Shown here: positions 42,199 to 52,002 of the stretch, one piece after another
Layout of the letters: each line of letters opens with the position of its first letter
Numbering within the stretch: the stretch's first letter is position 1
Assembly (NCBI RefSeq): GCF_009765825.1
Contig: NZ_LMUR01000018.1
Location: 1,534,454 to 1,598,453, forward strand
DNA length: 64,000 bases
Source: Granulicella sp. L60
GTDB lineage: Bacteria > Acidobacteriota > Terriglobia > Terriglobales > Acidobacteriaceae
Direction: 5' to 3'
Position numbers and translations under genes: made by a program
Notes under the pieces: model-generated
What the model was told of the DNA's origin: nothing
Databases searched by the model: none
What the model saw: only the letters and a program-made list of their open reading frames with translations

Positions 42199-43650
42199 AT
42201 GAAGCCACCACTTCCAATCTCGGCCATCGTCGTTACTCTCTGTGCGTCGGTTCTCCTCGGCTTCTCACCTCAAGCTCGAGCATGGCAGAACATGTCCACG
42301 CTCGAGCAGCCAACTTCGTCAATCCACACTCCGCAAGCGAATTCCGAAGCCCAACCCGCTGTAAACACCGCATCACAAGCAGTCGGTCAAGACACAGCTC
42401 AAAGCGGATCAGCCATCACGCTGGAACAGGCGCTTGCCCTCGCACGAACCAACGAACCCACGTTCGCAGCCGCAGTCGCAACGAGTAAGACCGCCCAACT
42501 CGATCACTCCATCGCCCGGTCGGCCTTACTTCCTTCCGTCGTCTATCACAACCAGTACCTCTACACCCAGCCGAACGGTGCGGAAAATCAGGCTGGCTCG
42601 ATCGGCATGCAGTCTGCCCCAAAGTTCATCGCCAACAACGCCGTCCGCGAGTACACAAGCCAGGCAGTCGTCACAGAGACGATCGGAGCCGCTCAATACA
42701 GTGCTCTTGCACGCGCAAGCGCAGCAGAGTCCGTCGCAAACGCTGAACTGGAGATCAGCCGCCGAGGTCTCACCTCAGCCGTCGTCGGCCTCTTCTATAA
42801 CTTCATCGCCGCGCAGAGTCGGATTGCAATCCAACAGCGCGCCGCCAGCGAGTCCGACAACTTTGTCACCCAGGCACAGCAGCGCGAAGTCGAAAGGGAA
42901 GTCGCACATGCCGACGTCATCAAGGCGCAACTAACCCTGCAGCAGCGGCAGCGCGACCTAGCCGACGCTCAACTGCAGCTGCAGAAGGCCCAACTCGATC
43001 TCGGTGTCCTGTTGTTCCCCGATCCTCGCTCGCCTTATGCCGTGGCACCCTCCGCTTCGACCGAGCTGCCAGATCGCGCAACAGTCGAGGCCGATGCAGC
43101 CAACAATAATCCAGAGCTAAAAAGCGCACTCGCCACGCTGCGTTTGAAAGACGCCGACGTCACCACAGCCCGCGCCGCCTATCTACCCGATCTCGTCCTC
43201 AACTACGCATACGGTATCGACGCACCCGAGTTCGCCGTCAACGGACCCGCTGGCGTCCGTAACCTCGGCTACTCCGCCTCCGCGACGCTCGACATTCCAG
43301 TATGGGATTGGCTCGCCACGCAGCACAGAATCAAGCAAGCCCACATACTCCGCGACGCCGCCAAAGTTGCTCTCACCTCCACACAACGCACGCTCATCGC
43401 GCAGCTCGAAGAGTTCTACGCCGAGGCCGCCCTCGCCCACGATCAGATGAAATCCCTCGACCTCAGCGTTCAGACCGCTCGAGAGAGTCTGCGTCTTACA
43501 CGTCTTCGCTACTCCGCCGGAGAGTCCACTGTCCTCGAGGTCGTCGACGCGCAGAACTCGCTCACCACGGCGGAACTCGCCTCTCAGGATGGAACCATCC
43601 GTTATCAACTCGCCCTCGCCAACCTCCAACTGCTTACCGGAAAGATCTAA
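42199..43650 (+). CDS. TolC-family outer-membrane efflux protein
   Basis: 483 residues. A signal peptide (IVVTLCASVLLGFSPQARAW) is followed by a Gln/Ser/Thr-rich stretch to about residue 75. TolC-type repeats come next: LEQALALARTNEPTFAAAVA, RRGLTSAVVGLFYNFIAAQS, QLQLQKAQLDLGVLLFPDPR, and in the second half LRLKDADVTTARAAYLPDLV, ARESLRLTRLRYSAGESTVL, EVVDAQNSLTTAE. It forms the outer-membrane channel with the next two genes; the adaptor start is 2 bp after the stop. It is not closely similar by eye to the other TolC-like protein in the window. Confidence 0.95.
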   Translation: MKPPLPISAIVVTLCASVLLGFSPQARAWQNMSTLEQPTSSIHTPQANSEAQPAVNTASQAVGQDTAQSGSAITLEQALALARTNEPTFAAAVATSKTAQLDHSIARSALLPSVVYHNQYLYTQPNGAENQAGSIGMQSAPKFIANNAVREYTSQAVVTETIGAAQYSALARASAAESVANAELEISRRGLTSAVVGLFYNFIAAQSRIAIQQRAASESDNFVTQAQQREVEREVAHADVIKAQLTLQQRQRDLADAQLQLQKAQLDLGVLLFPDPRSPYAVAPSASTELPDRATVEADAANNNPELKSALATLRLKDADVTTARAAYLPDLVLNYAYGIDAPEFAVNGPAGVRNLGYSASATLDIPVWDWLATQHRIKQAHILRDAAKVALTSTQRTLIAQLEEFYAEAALAHDQMKSLDLSVQTARESLRLTRLRYSAGESTVLEVVDAQNSLTTAELASQDGTIRYQLALANLQLLTGKI

Positions 43651-43652
43651 CC

Positions 43653-44972
43653 GTGAACAAGACGACGACTCAACCCGGAACTCGCAACGCGCTAGTGTTC
43701 TTCTTTCTCTTCTCAATCGCACTCGTCTTCAGCGGCTGCAAGAAGGCTGACGACAACACGGAAGCCAAGCCCACAGTCACCGTGCAGGCAGTCCATCCTG
43801 AGATCGGCGCAATCACTGAAGAGATCGAAGCCGACGCAACCCTCGCACCAGTAGCCCAGGCAGCGATTCTGCCGAAGATCTCCGCTCCAATCAAAAAGTT
43901 CTACGTCCAACGCGGCTCACATGTCACAGCCGGCCAACTCGTCGCTACGCTTGAGAACGAAGATCTGGCAGCCGCCGCCCTCGACAACAAAGGCGCCTAC
44001 AGCGCCGCGAAGGGAGCCTACGCCTCCGCCACCCAATCCGCCGTACCGGAAGAGCAGACACGCGCGCGTCTGGATCTGGAACAGGCGAAAGCTACGCTCG
44101 ACCTCGACAACAGCATCTTGAATAGTCGCAGACAGTTGCTCGCACAAGGCGCAATTCCAGGCCGCGACTTCGACACCGCGCAGACCACAGCCTCCCAGGC
44201 CCAGGCCGCCTACGACATCGCTAAGTTGAAGTACGAATCTCTCACCAAGATCGGCACCAGCGCCTCGCTCGAGTCCGCCAAAGGACAACTTACATCTGCC
44301 GAAGGTAAATACCTCGGAGCACAAGCGCAGCTTAGCTACACCAACATCCGAACCCCAATCTCCGGCGTCGTCACTGATCGCCCTCTCTTCGCAGGGGAGA
44401 CCGCTGCCACCGGCACCCCGGTCATCACCGTCATGGACACCTCCACCATGATCGCAAAACTTCACATCGCACAATCGCAGGCGCAGCAGCTCAGCGTAGG
44501 ATCGACCGCATCCATCTCCGTCCCCGGTCTCGACGAAGCCATCGATGCTAAGGTCTCTCTCATCAGTCCCGCGCTCGACCCAGGAAGCACTACTGTCGAA
44601 GTCTGGCTTCGTATTGCAAACGCAACTGGCAAGTTGAAAGCTGGAACCACGGTCCACGCCACTCTCAAAGGCCGCACCGCACAAAGCGCACTGCTCATCC
44701 CCAGCGAGGTTCTTCATCGTTCCACAGAAGGCGCAGGCAAAGTCGTCATGGTCATCGCTCCTGACGGCACCGCCGCAAAACGCAACGTCATCGTAGGCAT
44801 TCAAACAACTGAATCCACGCAGATCCTCAGCGGCCTCAAGTCCAGCGACACCGTCATCGTCACAGGAGGCTACGGCCTGGACGACGGCACAAAGGTGAAG
44901 ATCGGACCAGCAGAAACCAAAGACTCTGGCGACTCAGATTCCAGCGATCCCAAAGCCGGAGGCAAAGAGTGA
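43653..44972 (+). CDS. HlyD-type periplasmic adaptor lipoprotein of RND pump
   Basis: 439 residues from the GTG just after the channel gene; the frame is open far upstream but there it is antiparallel noise over the channel gene. A lipoprotein signal ends in FSGC (Cys30 or so). The lipoyl halves are ILPKISAPIKKFYVQRGSHV and NIRTPISGVVTDRPLFAGET, with a long coiled coil between them (about 105-205). Barrel regions: LSVGSTASISVPGLDEAIDA, GSTTVEVWLRIANATGKLKA. The C-terminal tail is Asp/Ser/Lys-rich. The stop overlaps the RND start. Confidence 0.95.
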   Translation: MNKTTTQPGTRNALVFFFLFSIALVFSGCKKADDNTEAKPTVTVQAVHPEIGAITEEIEADATLAPVAQAAILPKISAPIKKFYVQRGSHVTAGQLVATLENEDLAAAALDNKGAYSAAKGAYASATQSAVPEEQTRARLDLEQAKATLDLDNSILNSRRQLLAQGAIPGRDFDTAQTTASQAQAAYDIAKLKYESLTKIGTSASLESAKGQLTSAEGKYLGAQAQLSYTNIRTPISGVVTDRPLFAGETAATGTPVITVMDTSTMIAKLHIAQSQAQQLSVGSTASISVPGLDEAIDAKVSLISPALDPGSTTVEVWLRIANATGKLKAGTTVHATLKGRTAQSALLIPSEVLHRSTEGAGKVVMVIAPDGTAAKRNVIVGIQTTESTQILSGLKSSDTVIVTGGYGLDDGTKVKIGPAETKDSGDSDSSDPKAGGKE

Positions 44973-47900
44973 GCCTCCAAACTCCCAGCGTAGACGAAGA
45001 CCAAAACTTCTGGCTATCCCGCATCTCCAAGCCGATCTTCTTCTTCCTCGCCCTACTTACCATAGCTGGCATCTACGCAGCGTTTCAGGTGCCCATCTCC
45101 GTCTTTCCCGATACAAACTTTCCCCGCGTCGTCATCGGTGTAGACAACGGCGTCATGCCCGTCGAACAGATGCAGGTCATCATCACCAAGCCCATCGAAG
45201 ACGCCGTCAACAGCGTCCCCGGCCTGATGACAGTGCGCAGCACCACAAGCCGCGGCTCGGCAGAGATAAGCCTCTTCTTCGACTGGAACGTCGACATGTC
45301 GCGCACGCTTCAACTCACCGACTCCGCACTCGCGAAGATCCAGTCAACCCTTCCCACCACCGCAAGGATCACCACCAACCGTCTCACCTTCGCCACCTTC
45401 CCCATCCTCGGCTACGCCCTCATCGCCGATGACCGCGGTCCCCACACCGTCTCTCAGACTGATCTTTGGCAGATCGCCACCTACGATCTGAAGCCGCCTC
45501 TCAATCGCGTCACCGGTGTAAGCACCGTCGTCGTACAAGGCGGCAAAGTTCCTGAGTTCCACATCGTTCCCGACCCCGCTCGCCTTCAGGCCACCGGAGT
45601 CACCGTCCTCGATCTCGTCAACGCCGTTCAGACATCGAACATCATCGACTCCCCCGGTCTCTACGAAGCCGACCATCAACTCATCCTCGGACTCGTCGGC
45701 GCACAAGCCCACAACGTAGATCAGCTAGGGCAATTAGTCGTCAAAACCACCAGCTCCGGCGCCCCCGTCCGCATCTCGGACGTCGCCATCCTGGCCCCCG
45801 CAACCCTTCCCGTTTACACCTCCGTAGACGCCAACGGCCAACCCGCGGTTCTCCTCAACATCACGCGTCAGTCCTCCAGCAACACCGTCGCAGTAGCAAA
45901 CGCCGTCGCCGCCGAGATCTCTCAACTCAGCAGAACCCTCCCCCCCGGCGTTCACCTCACACCCTTCTATGATCAGTCAGAGCTCGTCCGCGAAAGTATC
46001 GCCAGCGTTCGCGATGCAATCCTGATCGGGCTCCTCCTCGCATGCATCATCCTCTTCCTGTTCCTGCGCGACTGGACCTCGTCTCTCGTAGCCGGCCTGG
46101 TGATTCCCGTCACCGTAGCCATCACCATCCTGTTCCTCTGGATCATCGGCCAAAGCTTCAACCTCATGACCCTCGGGGGCCTCGCCGCTGCCATCGGCCT
46201 CGTCATCGACGACGCCATCGTCGTCGTAGAAAACATCATCGTCCACCGTGATCGCGGTCAGTCCCGTACAGAAGCCGTCCGCTCTGCACTCCGCGAAATC
46301 ACCGTCCCCCTCATCGGCTCCACCATCACTCCCGTCGTCGTCTTCCTTCCTCTCATCGCAGTCACCGGCGTTACCGGCAGCTTCTTCCGCGCACTCGCAG
46401 TAACGATGACAGCCTCACTGCTCACATCGCTCCTCCTCGCCCTGACCTTCACGCCCGCACTCTCACTTTCGCTCCTCGGCCATCAGAGAAAAACCTCCGA
46501 AACCACACCAGAACCAGACCCAACGAGCAGCGCAGGCAACCATGAAGAGAACGGCCCCGTCATGCGCCGAATCCTGGCCGATCATCATCGCCTGCTGAGC
46601 TGGACGATCCGCCGCCCCTGGGCACTCGCAGCCATCTCCCTCTCTCTCATCCTCATCGGCCTCTTCGCCTACAACGCGCTAGGATCGGACCTCCTGCCAT
46701 CCATGGACGAAGGCAGCTTCATCCTCGACTACATCATGCCCGCAGGAAGCTCCCTCGCAACCACCGGCAAAGCCCTCGATCGTGTCGAAAAAATTCTCCG
46801 CACCGTTCCCGAGGTCTCCATCACCACCCGCCGCACCGGCCTTCAACTCGGACTCGCAGCCGTCACAGAAGCCAACACCGGCGACATCTCCGTCCGCCTA
46901 AAATCAAAACGTTCGCGCCCCATCGACGACATCATCTCGGACGTCCGTCAAAAGATCAAAGAGCAAGTCCCCGAACTCGACGTCGAGTTTACCCAGGTCC
47001 TTGAGGACATGATCAACGACCTCTCCAACTCACCCGAACCCGTTCAGATCAAGCTCTTCTCTAACGACGCCTCGCTCCTCCACGATCTCGGCCCAAAAGT
47101 TCAGACCGCAATCGCCGCCATTCCCGGCATCGTCGACACCCAGAACGGCGTCGATAATACCCTCAGCGGCCCAGCCACCACCTTCCAAGTCAATCCCGCA
47201 GTCACCAGCCGCCTTGGCTTCACCGTGCAGGAGGTAGCCGAAGACGCCACCTCGCTACTCGACGGCCTGCCCGCCACCGATCCCGTCATCGTCGACGGCA
47301 GACCCTACACCGTGCGTGTGCGCCTCTCCGACGAACATCGAGCCTCACTCAGCGCCATAGAGAACACTGTCTTCAACTCCACCACCGGCCACACCGCCAC
47401 CCTCGGCTCCCTCGCCGACATCAAAGAACTCCCGCCGCAAAACGAGATCCGCCGCGAAAACCTCCAGCAAGTCATCATCGTCAGCGGCCGCCTCGAAGGC
47501 TCAAACCTCGGCGACGTCATGGTCAAGGTCAAGCAAGCAGTAGCGAAACTTAACCTCCCTTCAACCGTCCGCGTCGAGTACGGAGGCACCTACGAAGAGC
47601 AGCAAAAATCCTTCCGCGAACTAGCGCAGGTACTTCTCCTCGCCCTCGCTCTCGTCTTCGGCGTTTTACTCGCAGAGTTCCGCAACTTCGCCGCCCCCAT
47701 CGCCATTCTAACCAGCTCCGTCCTCTCCATCTCCGGCGTCGTCCTCGCGCTTCTTGTCACCCGAACAGACTTCAACGTAGCCAGCTTCATGGGTCTCATC
47801 ATGGTCATCGGCATCGTCGCAAAAAACGGCATCCTCCTCCTCGACGCCGATCATCGCGCCCGCGCCGCCGGAGCCGATCCACTCCACGCCATGACCCAAG

Positions 47901-48112
47901 CCGCTCAGCGCCGCCTCCGCCCCATCGTCATGACCGCGACAGCCGCCATGTGCGGCATGCTCCCCTTAGCATTCGCACTCGGCGCCGGCTCACAGATGCT
48001 CCAGCCCCTCGCCATCGCAGTCATCGGCGGCCTCATCATCTCAGTCGCCCTCAGCCTCATCGTCACGCCCGCAATCTACTACCAGCTCACAACGCGCCGA
48101 CAATCAAGCTAA
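44969..48112 (+). CDS. RND efflux permease with canonical Asp-Asp proton relay
   Basis: 1047 residues, GTG start overlapping the adaptor stop (GTGA). Twelve helices and two periplasmic domains are present. The N-terminus is WLSRISKPIFFFLALLTIAG; the pore region begins FQVPISVFPDTNFPRVVIGV. TM4 holds GLVIDDAIVVVENIIVHRDR with Asp414-Asp415, the proton-relay pair. TM10 has GLIMVIGIVAKNGILLLDAD with the conserved Lys. It resembles the HME/CzcA-like and related RND groups found beside YVTN proteins, but I cannot fix the substrate. It closes a four-gene unit (YVTN, channel, adaptor, pump) under a PmrA-type box. The stop lies only 3 bp from the convergent GH42 gene. Confidence 0.95.
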   Translation: MSLQTPSVDEDQNFWLSRISKPIFFFLALLTIAGIYAAFQVPISVFPDTNFPRVVIGVDNGVMPVEQMQVIITKPIEDAVNSVPGLMTVRSTTSRGSAEISLFFDWNVDMSRTLQLTDSALAKIQSTLPTTARITTNRLTFATFPILGYALIADDRGPHTVSQTDLWQIATYDLKPPLNRVTGVSTVVVQGGKVPEFHIVPDPARLQATGVTVLDLVNAVQTSNIIDSPGLYEADHQLILGLVGAQAHNVDQLGQLVVKTTSSGAPVRISDVAILAPATLPVYTSVDANGQPAVLLNITRQSSSNTVAVANAVAAEISQLSRTLPPGVHLTPFYDQSELVRESIASVRDAILIGLLLACIILFLFLRDWTSSLVAGLVIPVTVAITILFLWIIGQSFNLMTLGGLAAAIGLVIDDAIVVVENIIVHRDRGQSRTEAVRSALREITVPLIGSTITPVVVFLPLIAVTGVTGSFFRALAVTMTASLLTSLLLALTFTPALSLSLLGHQRKTSETTPEPDPTSSAGNHEENGPVMRRILADHHRLLSWTIRRPWALAAISLSLILIGLFAYNALGSDLLPSMDEGSFILDYIMPAGSSLATTGKALDRVEKILRTVPEVSITTRRTGLQLGLAAVTEANTGDISVRLKSKRSRPIDDIISDVRQKIKEQVPELDVEFTQVLEDMINDLSNSPEPVQIKLFSNDASLLHDLGPKVQTAIAAIPGIVDTQNGVDNTLSGPATTFQVNPAVTSRLGFTVQEVAEDATSLLDGLPATDPVIVDGRPYTVRVRLSDEHRASLSAIENTVFNSTTGHTATLGSLADIKELPPQNEIRRENLQQVIIVSGRLEGSNLGDVMVKVKQAVAKLNLPSTVRVEYGGTYEEQQKSFRELAQVLLLALALVFGVLLAEFRNFAAPIAILTSSVLSISGVVLALLVTRTDFNVASFMGLIMVIGIVAKNGILLLDADHRARAAGADPLHAMTQAAQRRLRPIVMTATAAMCGMLPLAFALGAGSQMLQPLAIAVIGGLIISVALSLIVTPAIYYQLTTRRQSS

Positions 48113-48115
48113 TCC

Positions 48116-50164
48116 CTAACGCAACACCACCACGTCATACTGCTTCAGCACCACCGTCGACACCTTCTCCCCCGTCAACACACTCTCCATCTCTCCCGGC
48201 AGCGCAACCGTCTGCGTATCCGCCGCATAGTTAGTCAAGATCACCACGCGCCTCCCCTCGCCCGATCGCACAGCCACATCCACCCCATCCGGCACCGCAG
48301 CAAACACCCCCTGCGCCCCGCTCTCACTCATCATCCACTTCGCCGCCGCCTTCATCGTCTGCGCATCAAGTGCCGCCCCGATATAAGTCATGCTGCCCTT
48401 ACCCACCTTGCGCGTCACCGCAGCCGGTTGCCCGTCGAGCCACCCATTACTCTTGCCATACCGCATCACCACCTGCGTCTCCGGCGACCGCACCCCAATC
48501 AACTCCGCCCACACCGCATCCTCTCCCGCGCCCCACTGGCCCTCAATCGGCGCCGTCTTATCCAGCGCATAGAACTGCTCCACCCGAGCCCCGAGTAAAT
48601 CGGCAAGCGCCCCCGGCTGCCGCTGCGTAGCAAGACTGTTGTCCTCATCCTTCATCGCACTGCGCTGCCCCAGCACCAGGTGCCCGCCGCCGCGCACATA
48701 CGCCTCCAGATTCTTCGCTGCCTCCGGCGTCAACACATTCAGCGCAGGCGCAACCACCAGCTTGTAGCGCCCCAGCGGCGCCGTATCCGACACCACATCC
48801 ACCGACCCCGCAAGCGCACGCAGCGGCCCATAAAAACTCAGCAGCGACTCCACCGGATCGAACGCCTGATTATGCCTCTGCCAATTAATTGCCCATCGGC
48901 TGTTGTAGTCCTGCAGTACCGCAACCTCGCTCTCCACCGTCGTTCCAGCCAACACCGGCGCGGCCTTTTCAAAATCCACGCCCAGCGCCTTCACCTCGTC
49001 ATACAGCGGAACCGGCGTCCCATCCGCGCCCACCAGCGTCCCGTGATACTGCTCCTGTCCGTTCAGCGCACTGCGCCACTGCCAGTACTCCACCGCCTCC
49101 GCGCCATGGCCCACCGCGTTCCATGCCATCGCGCGTACCTCGCCTTTGTTCAACGCATTATTATCCTTGCTCCAGTTCACAAAGCCCGGTTGCGTCTCCA
49201 TCACCCAGAAGTTCTTACGCAAAAATCCTCGCGTCAAATCGTGCGTAGCACTGTTACGTACTACGTCAAGCTGTCCCGTCCCCACATAGTCGTCCCACGA
49301 CGCAAAGTCCAGATCCTGCGAGACCGTGTAGTGGTCATACGCATCGAACCATCCCATCATGTTCGTCGTGATCGTCTGCCTTGGCTCCGCATGCGCGCGA
49401 ATCACGTCCAGTTGATTCTTCTGGTAGCTCCTCCACGTATCCGAAACAAACTGCCTCCAGTTCAGCAGTAGCCCCGGATTCCCATTTGCCGCCTCAATCG
49501 GAATCTGTCTCCAGTCCTGATAGCTCTCGCTCCAGTAACTCGTCGTCCATCGCGCATTCAGATTATCCAGTGTCTTATACTTCGCCCGCAGCCAGTCCTG
49601 AAACTGCACCCGCGTGCTCGCCCCATAGCTCTCGTTGGCATATTCGTTGTCGATCTGCCAGCCGATCACATTCGGATCGTGCCCAAACCGCTCCGCCATT
49701 TTCTCCGCCACCGCACGCGCCAGCTCCCTGTACTTCGGGTCGCTCCAGTCGAACTGCTGCCGATTGCCATGGCTGTCCTTGCTTCCATCCAGCTTCGTCC
49801 GCAGCGTCTCCGGATACTTCGTCGTCAGCCACGCCGGCGGAGCCGCGCTCGGCGTTCCCATCACCACCGCAATGTGATGCCGCTCCGCAGCCCGCACCGC
49901 ATGTTCCAGCCAGTCCAGCTGATACTTGCCCTCCGCCGGCTCCATCGTGCTCCACGCAAACTCCCCCACACGCACAAAATTAATGTGCGCCGCCTCCATC
50001 AGATCCAGGTCCGCATCCCAGCGCGACTCCGGCCACTGCTCCGGATACCACGCCGCACCCAGCAGCAGCGCGGGCTTGCGTGGTGCAGTCGGAAGCGGCG
50101 CTTGCGTCACCATCGGAAGGGAACTCAGCAGGACGAGAGCGGACAAACAAACGCGTAGCTTCAT
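48116..50164 (-). CDS. Secreted GH42 beta-galactosidase
   Basis: 682 residues from the ATG that opens a signal peptide (MKLRVCLSALVLLSSLPMVT); the frame extends 24 codons upstream without support. GH42 features: LGAAWYPEQWPESRWDADLD, NFVRVGEFAWSTMEP, the acid/base Glu174 in GWQIDNEYANESYG, and the nucleophile Glu323 in NFWVMETQPGFVNW. The trimerisation domain (about 405-600) and a C-terminal beta domain complete the usual length. Reaction: hydrolysis of terminal beta-galactosides, probably from plant arabinogalactan or galactan, in the periplasm because of the signal peptide. It lies 16 bp downstream of arabinose isomerase on the same strand, so both belong to pectin/arabinogalactan side-chain use. 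Confidence 0.94.
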   Translation of the reverse strand: MKLRVCLSALVLLSSLPMVTQAPLPTAPRKPALLLGAAWYPEQWPESRWDADLDLMEAAHINFVRVGEFAWSTMEPAEGKYQLDWLEHAVRAAERHHIAVVMGTPSAAPPAWLTTKYPETLRTKLDGSKDSHGNRQQFDWSDPKYRELARAVAEKMAERFGHDPNVIGWQIDNEYANESYGASTRVQFQDWLRAKYKTLDNLNARWTTSYWSESYQDWRQIPIEAANGNPGLLLNWRQFVSDTWRSYQKNQLDVIRAHAEPRQTITTNMMGWFDAYDHYTVSQDLDFASWDDYVGTGQLDVVRNSATHDLTRGFLRKNFWVMETQPGFVNWSKDNNALNKGEVRAMAWNAVGHGAEAVEYWQWRSALNGQEQYHGTLVGADGTPVPLYDEVKALGVDFEKAAPVLAGTTVESEVAVLQDYNSRWAINWQRHNQAFDPVESLLSFYGPLRALAGSVDVVSDTAPLGRYKLVVAPALNVLTPEAAKNLEAYVRGGGHLVLGQRSAMKDEDNSLATQRQPGALADLLGARVEQFYALDKTAPIEGQWGAGEDAVWAELIGVRSPETQVVMRYGKSNGWLDGQPAAVTRKVGKGSMTYIGAALDAQTMKAAAKWMMSESGAQGVFAAVPDGVDVAVRSGEGRRVVILTNYAADTQTVALPGEMESVLTGEKVSTVVLKQYDVVVLR

Positions 50165-50180
50165 GCAAGCAATTCTAAAA

Positions 50181-51677
50181 TCAAATCTGCCGCAACGCTC
50201 CCATCGAATAAGAAGCATCGTTCCAGCGAAGCTCACGTCTCAACTCCGCAATGCGTGTCTCTCCATCGATCCGGATCAACTCAACCCCCGCGATCTCCGC
50301 AAAGTCCTCCAGGTGCTCCACCGTCAAAGCCTGGCTGAACCCCGTGTGGTGCGCTCCACCGCTGTAGATCCACGCACTCGCCGCCACCTTCAGATTCGGT
50401 CTCGGCACCCACACCGCGCGCGCCACCGGCAGCATCGGCAGCGGCTCCTCCGGTTGAATCACGTCAATCTCATTCACGATCAGCCGAAACCGATTGCCCA
50501 TATCCACCAGCGACGCCACCACGGCAGGTCCGCTCGGCGCCGTAAACACCAGCCGTACCGGGTCCGCCTTACCGCCAATCCCCAGCGGATGCACCTCCAG
50601 CGAAGGCGTATCCGCTGCAATCGTCGGACACACCTCCAGCATGTGCGAACCCAGCACCGTCGCCGTCCCGCCCAGGTCGTAGGTGTAGTCCTCCATAAAC
50701 GAAGTGCCGCCCGCCATACCCTCGGCCATCACCTTCATAATCCGTACCAGCGCCGCCGTCTTCCAGTCGCCCTCCCCGCCAAAGCCATACCCCCGCTGCA
50801 TCAATCGCTGCACCGCGATCCCCGGAAGCTGATCAAGCCCATGCAGATCCTGGAACGTATCGGTAAACGCGCCAAATCCACCCTCTTCAAGAAACGCCTG
50901 CAGGCCAAGTTCAATCCGCGCCGCCGTGCGCATCGAGTCAGCCTTATCGTGCCCTTGCGCAATCCGGTAGGTATCGCGGTACTCCTTCACCAGCCCATCC
51001 ACCTCGCCATCCGAGAACGTCGCCATCCGCGCCGTCAGGTCGCCAACCCCATATCCATTCACGCTGAAGCCGAACCGCGCCTCCGCAGACACCTTGTCTC
51101 CATCCGTCACCGCCACCTCGCGCATGTTGTCGCCAAAGCGTGCGACCTTCAGGTGCTGTGCCTCATGCCAGCCCGCCGCCGCCCGGCTCCACGCTGCTAC
51201 CTCACTCACGATCACTGGATCGCCCCAGTAACCCGCCACCACCTTGCGCGGCAGTCTCAGCCGAGCCGTCAGAAATCCGAACTCACGATCCCCATGCGCA
51301 GCCTGGTTCAGGTTCATAAAGTCCATATCGATCGTCGACCACGGCAACTCACGATTGAACTGTGTATGCAGATGAAGAAACGGCTTCGTCAAAGCCGACA
51401 GTCCCGCAATCCACATCTTCGCCGGAGAGAACGTGTGCATCCAGAACACCAGCCCTATGCAGACCTCGGCATTGTTCGCCCGTCGACACAACTCCCGTAT
51501 CTCATCCGACGTCGTCATCACGCCTTGGAAGACGATCGAGACCGGCACCACCGTCTCTCCATCCAAAGCTCCAGCAATCGTCTGCGAGTTCTGCTTCACC
51601 TGGGCCAGCGTCTCCGGCCCATACAGATGCTGACTCCCGGTAACAAACCACACTTCCAAAGACTTCAACGGTTTCAT
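50181..51677 (-). CDS. araA: L-arabinose isomerase
   Basis: 498 residues from MKPLKSLEVWFVTGSQHLYG, close to the 500 residues typical of the family; a 26-codon upstream extension is probably not translated. Active-site segments known from E. coli AraA are all present: GFGGEGDWKTAALV (metal-binding Glu), SFMEDYTYDL (Glu), VLGSHMLEVCP (His) and GGAHHTGFS (His). Reaction: interconversion of L-arabinose and L-ribulose in the cytoplasm, Mn2+-dependent. No araB or araD is in the window, so the rest of the pathway is elsewhere. GH42 follows within 16 bp. An inverted repeat lies 57-87 bp upstream and may be the operator. Confidence 0.97.
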   Translation of the reverse strand: MKPLKSLEVWFVTGSQHLYGPETLAQVKQNSQTIAGALDGETVVPVSIVFQGVMTTSDEIRELCRRANNAEVCIGLVFWMHTFSPAKMWIAGLSALTKPFLHLHTQFNRELPWSTIDMDFMNLNQAAHGDREFGFLTARLRLPRKVVAGYWGDPVIVSEVAAWSRAAAGWHEAQHLKVARFGDNMREVAVTDGDKVSAEARFGFSVNGYGVGDLTARMATFSDGEVDGLVKEYRDTYRIAQGHDKADSMRTAARIELGLQAFLEEGGFGAFTDTFQDLHGLDQLPGIAVQRLMQRGYGFGGEGDWKTAALVRIMKVMAEGMAGGTSFMEDYTYDLGGTATVLGSHMLEVCPTIAADTPSLEVHPLGIGGKADPVRLVFTAPSGPAVVASLVDMGNRFRLIVNEIDVIQPEEPLPMLPVARAVWVPRPNLKVAASAWIYSGGAHHTGFSQALTVEHLEDFAEIAGVELIRIDGETRIAELRRELRWNDASYSMGALRQI

Positions 51678-51733
51678 CTGTTTTCCCAATTCTCTAAATA
51701 TCGTTTTAAGTGCTGTATCCAGATAGCGATTCG

Positions 51734-51764
51734 TTCTCAAATATGGAGGTATCAAATTTGAGAA
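51734..51764. promoter_or_regulatory. Inverted repeat TTCTCAAAT-N13-ATTTGAGAA upstream of araA
   Basis: Perfect 9-bp arms separated by 13 bp, placed 57 bp before the araA start on the minus strand. Size and symmetry suit a dimeric repressor or activator of arabinose genes. The rest of the 536-bp gap (51678-52213) holds repeat copy 3 (52003-52182) and no supported gene. Confidence 0.5.
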
Positions 51765-52002
51765 AAGGTTTACTCAATCTGGCAAAATGGTATGCGCCTC
51801 TTTTACAGCCTGTCAATCCATTCTTTTGAAAATGCCCGGCCCATCTCCATCCGCTCGGTGAAGTTCCGGTAAACAATTTCTTTCTTGCCCGCTCTCATCT
51901 CAGAAGCAGCATCTATTGGTATCCGTCAAAAAAGCATCGCTCCGAGACGCAAGCACCCTTACCCAAAACATCGCTCCGGTACGTGGACCCAAAAGAAAAA
52001 AT

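Noticed and set aside
43302..43652. N-terminal extension of the second adaptor protein
   Set aside because: The upstream part overlaps the TolC-like gene in another frame and is Arg-rich. The GTG at 43653 gives a lipoprotein signal.
49926..51761. 611-codon plus-strand frame over araA
   Set aside because: Antisense to a complete arabinose isomerase with all active-site motifs; the composition is Arg/His-rich noise.
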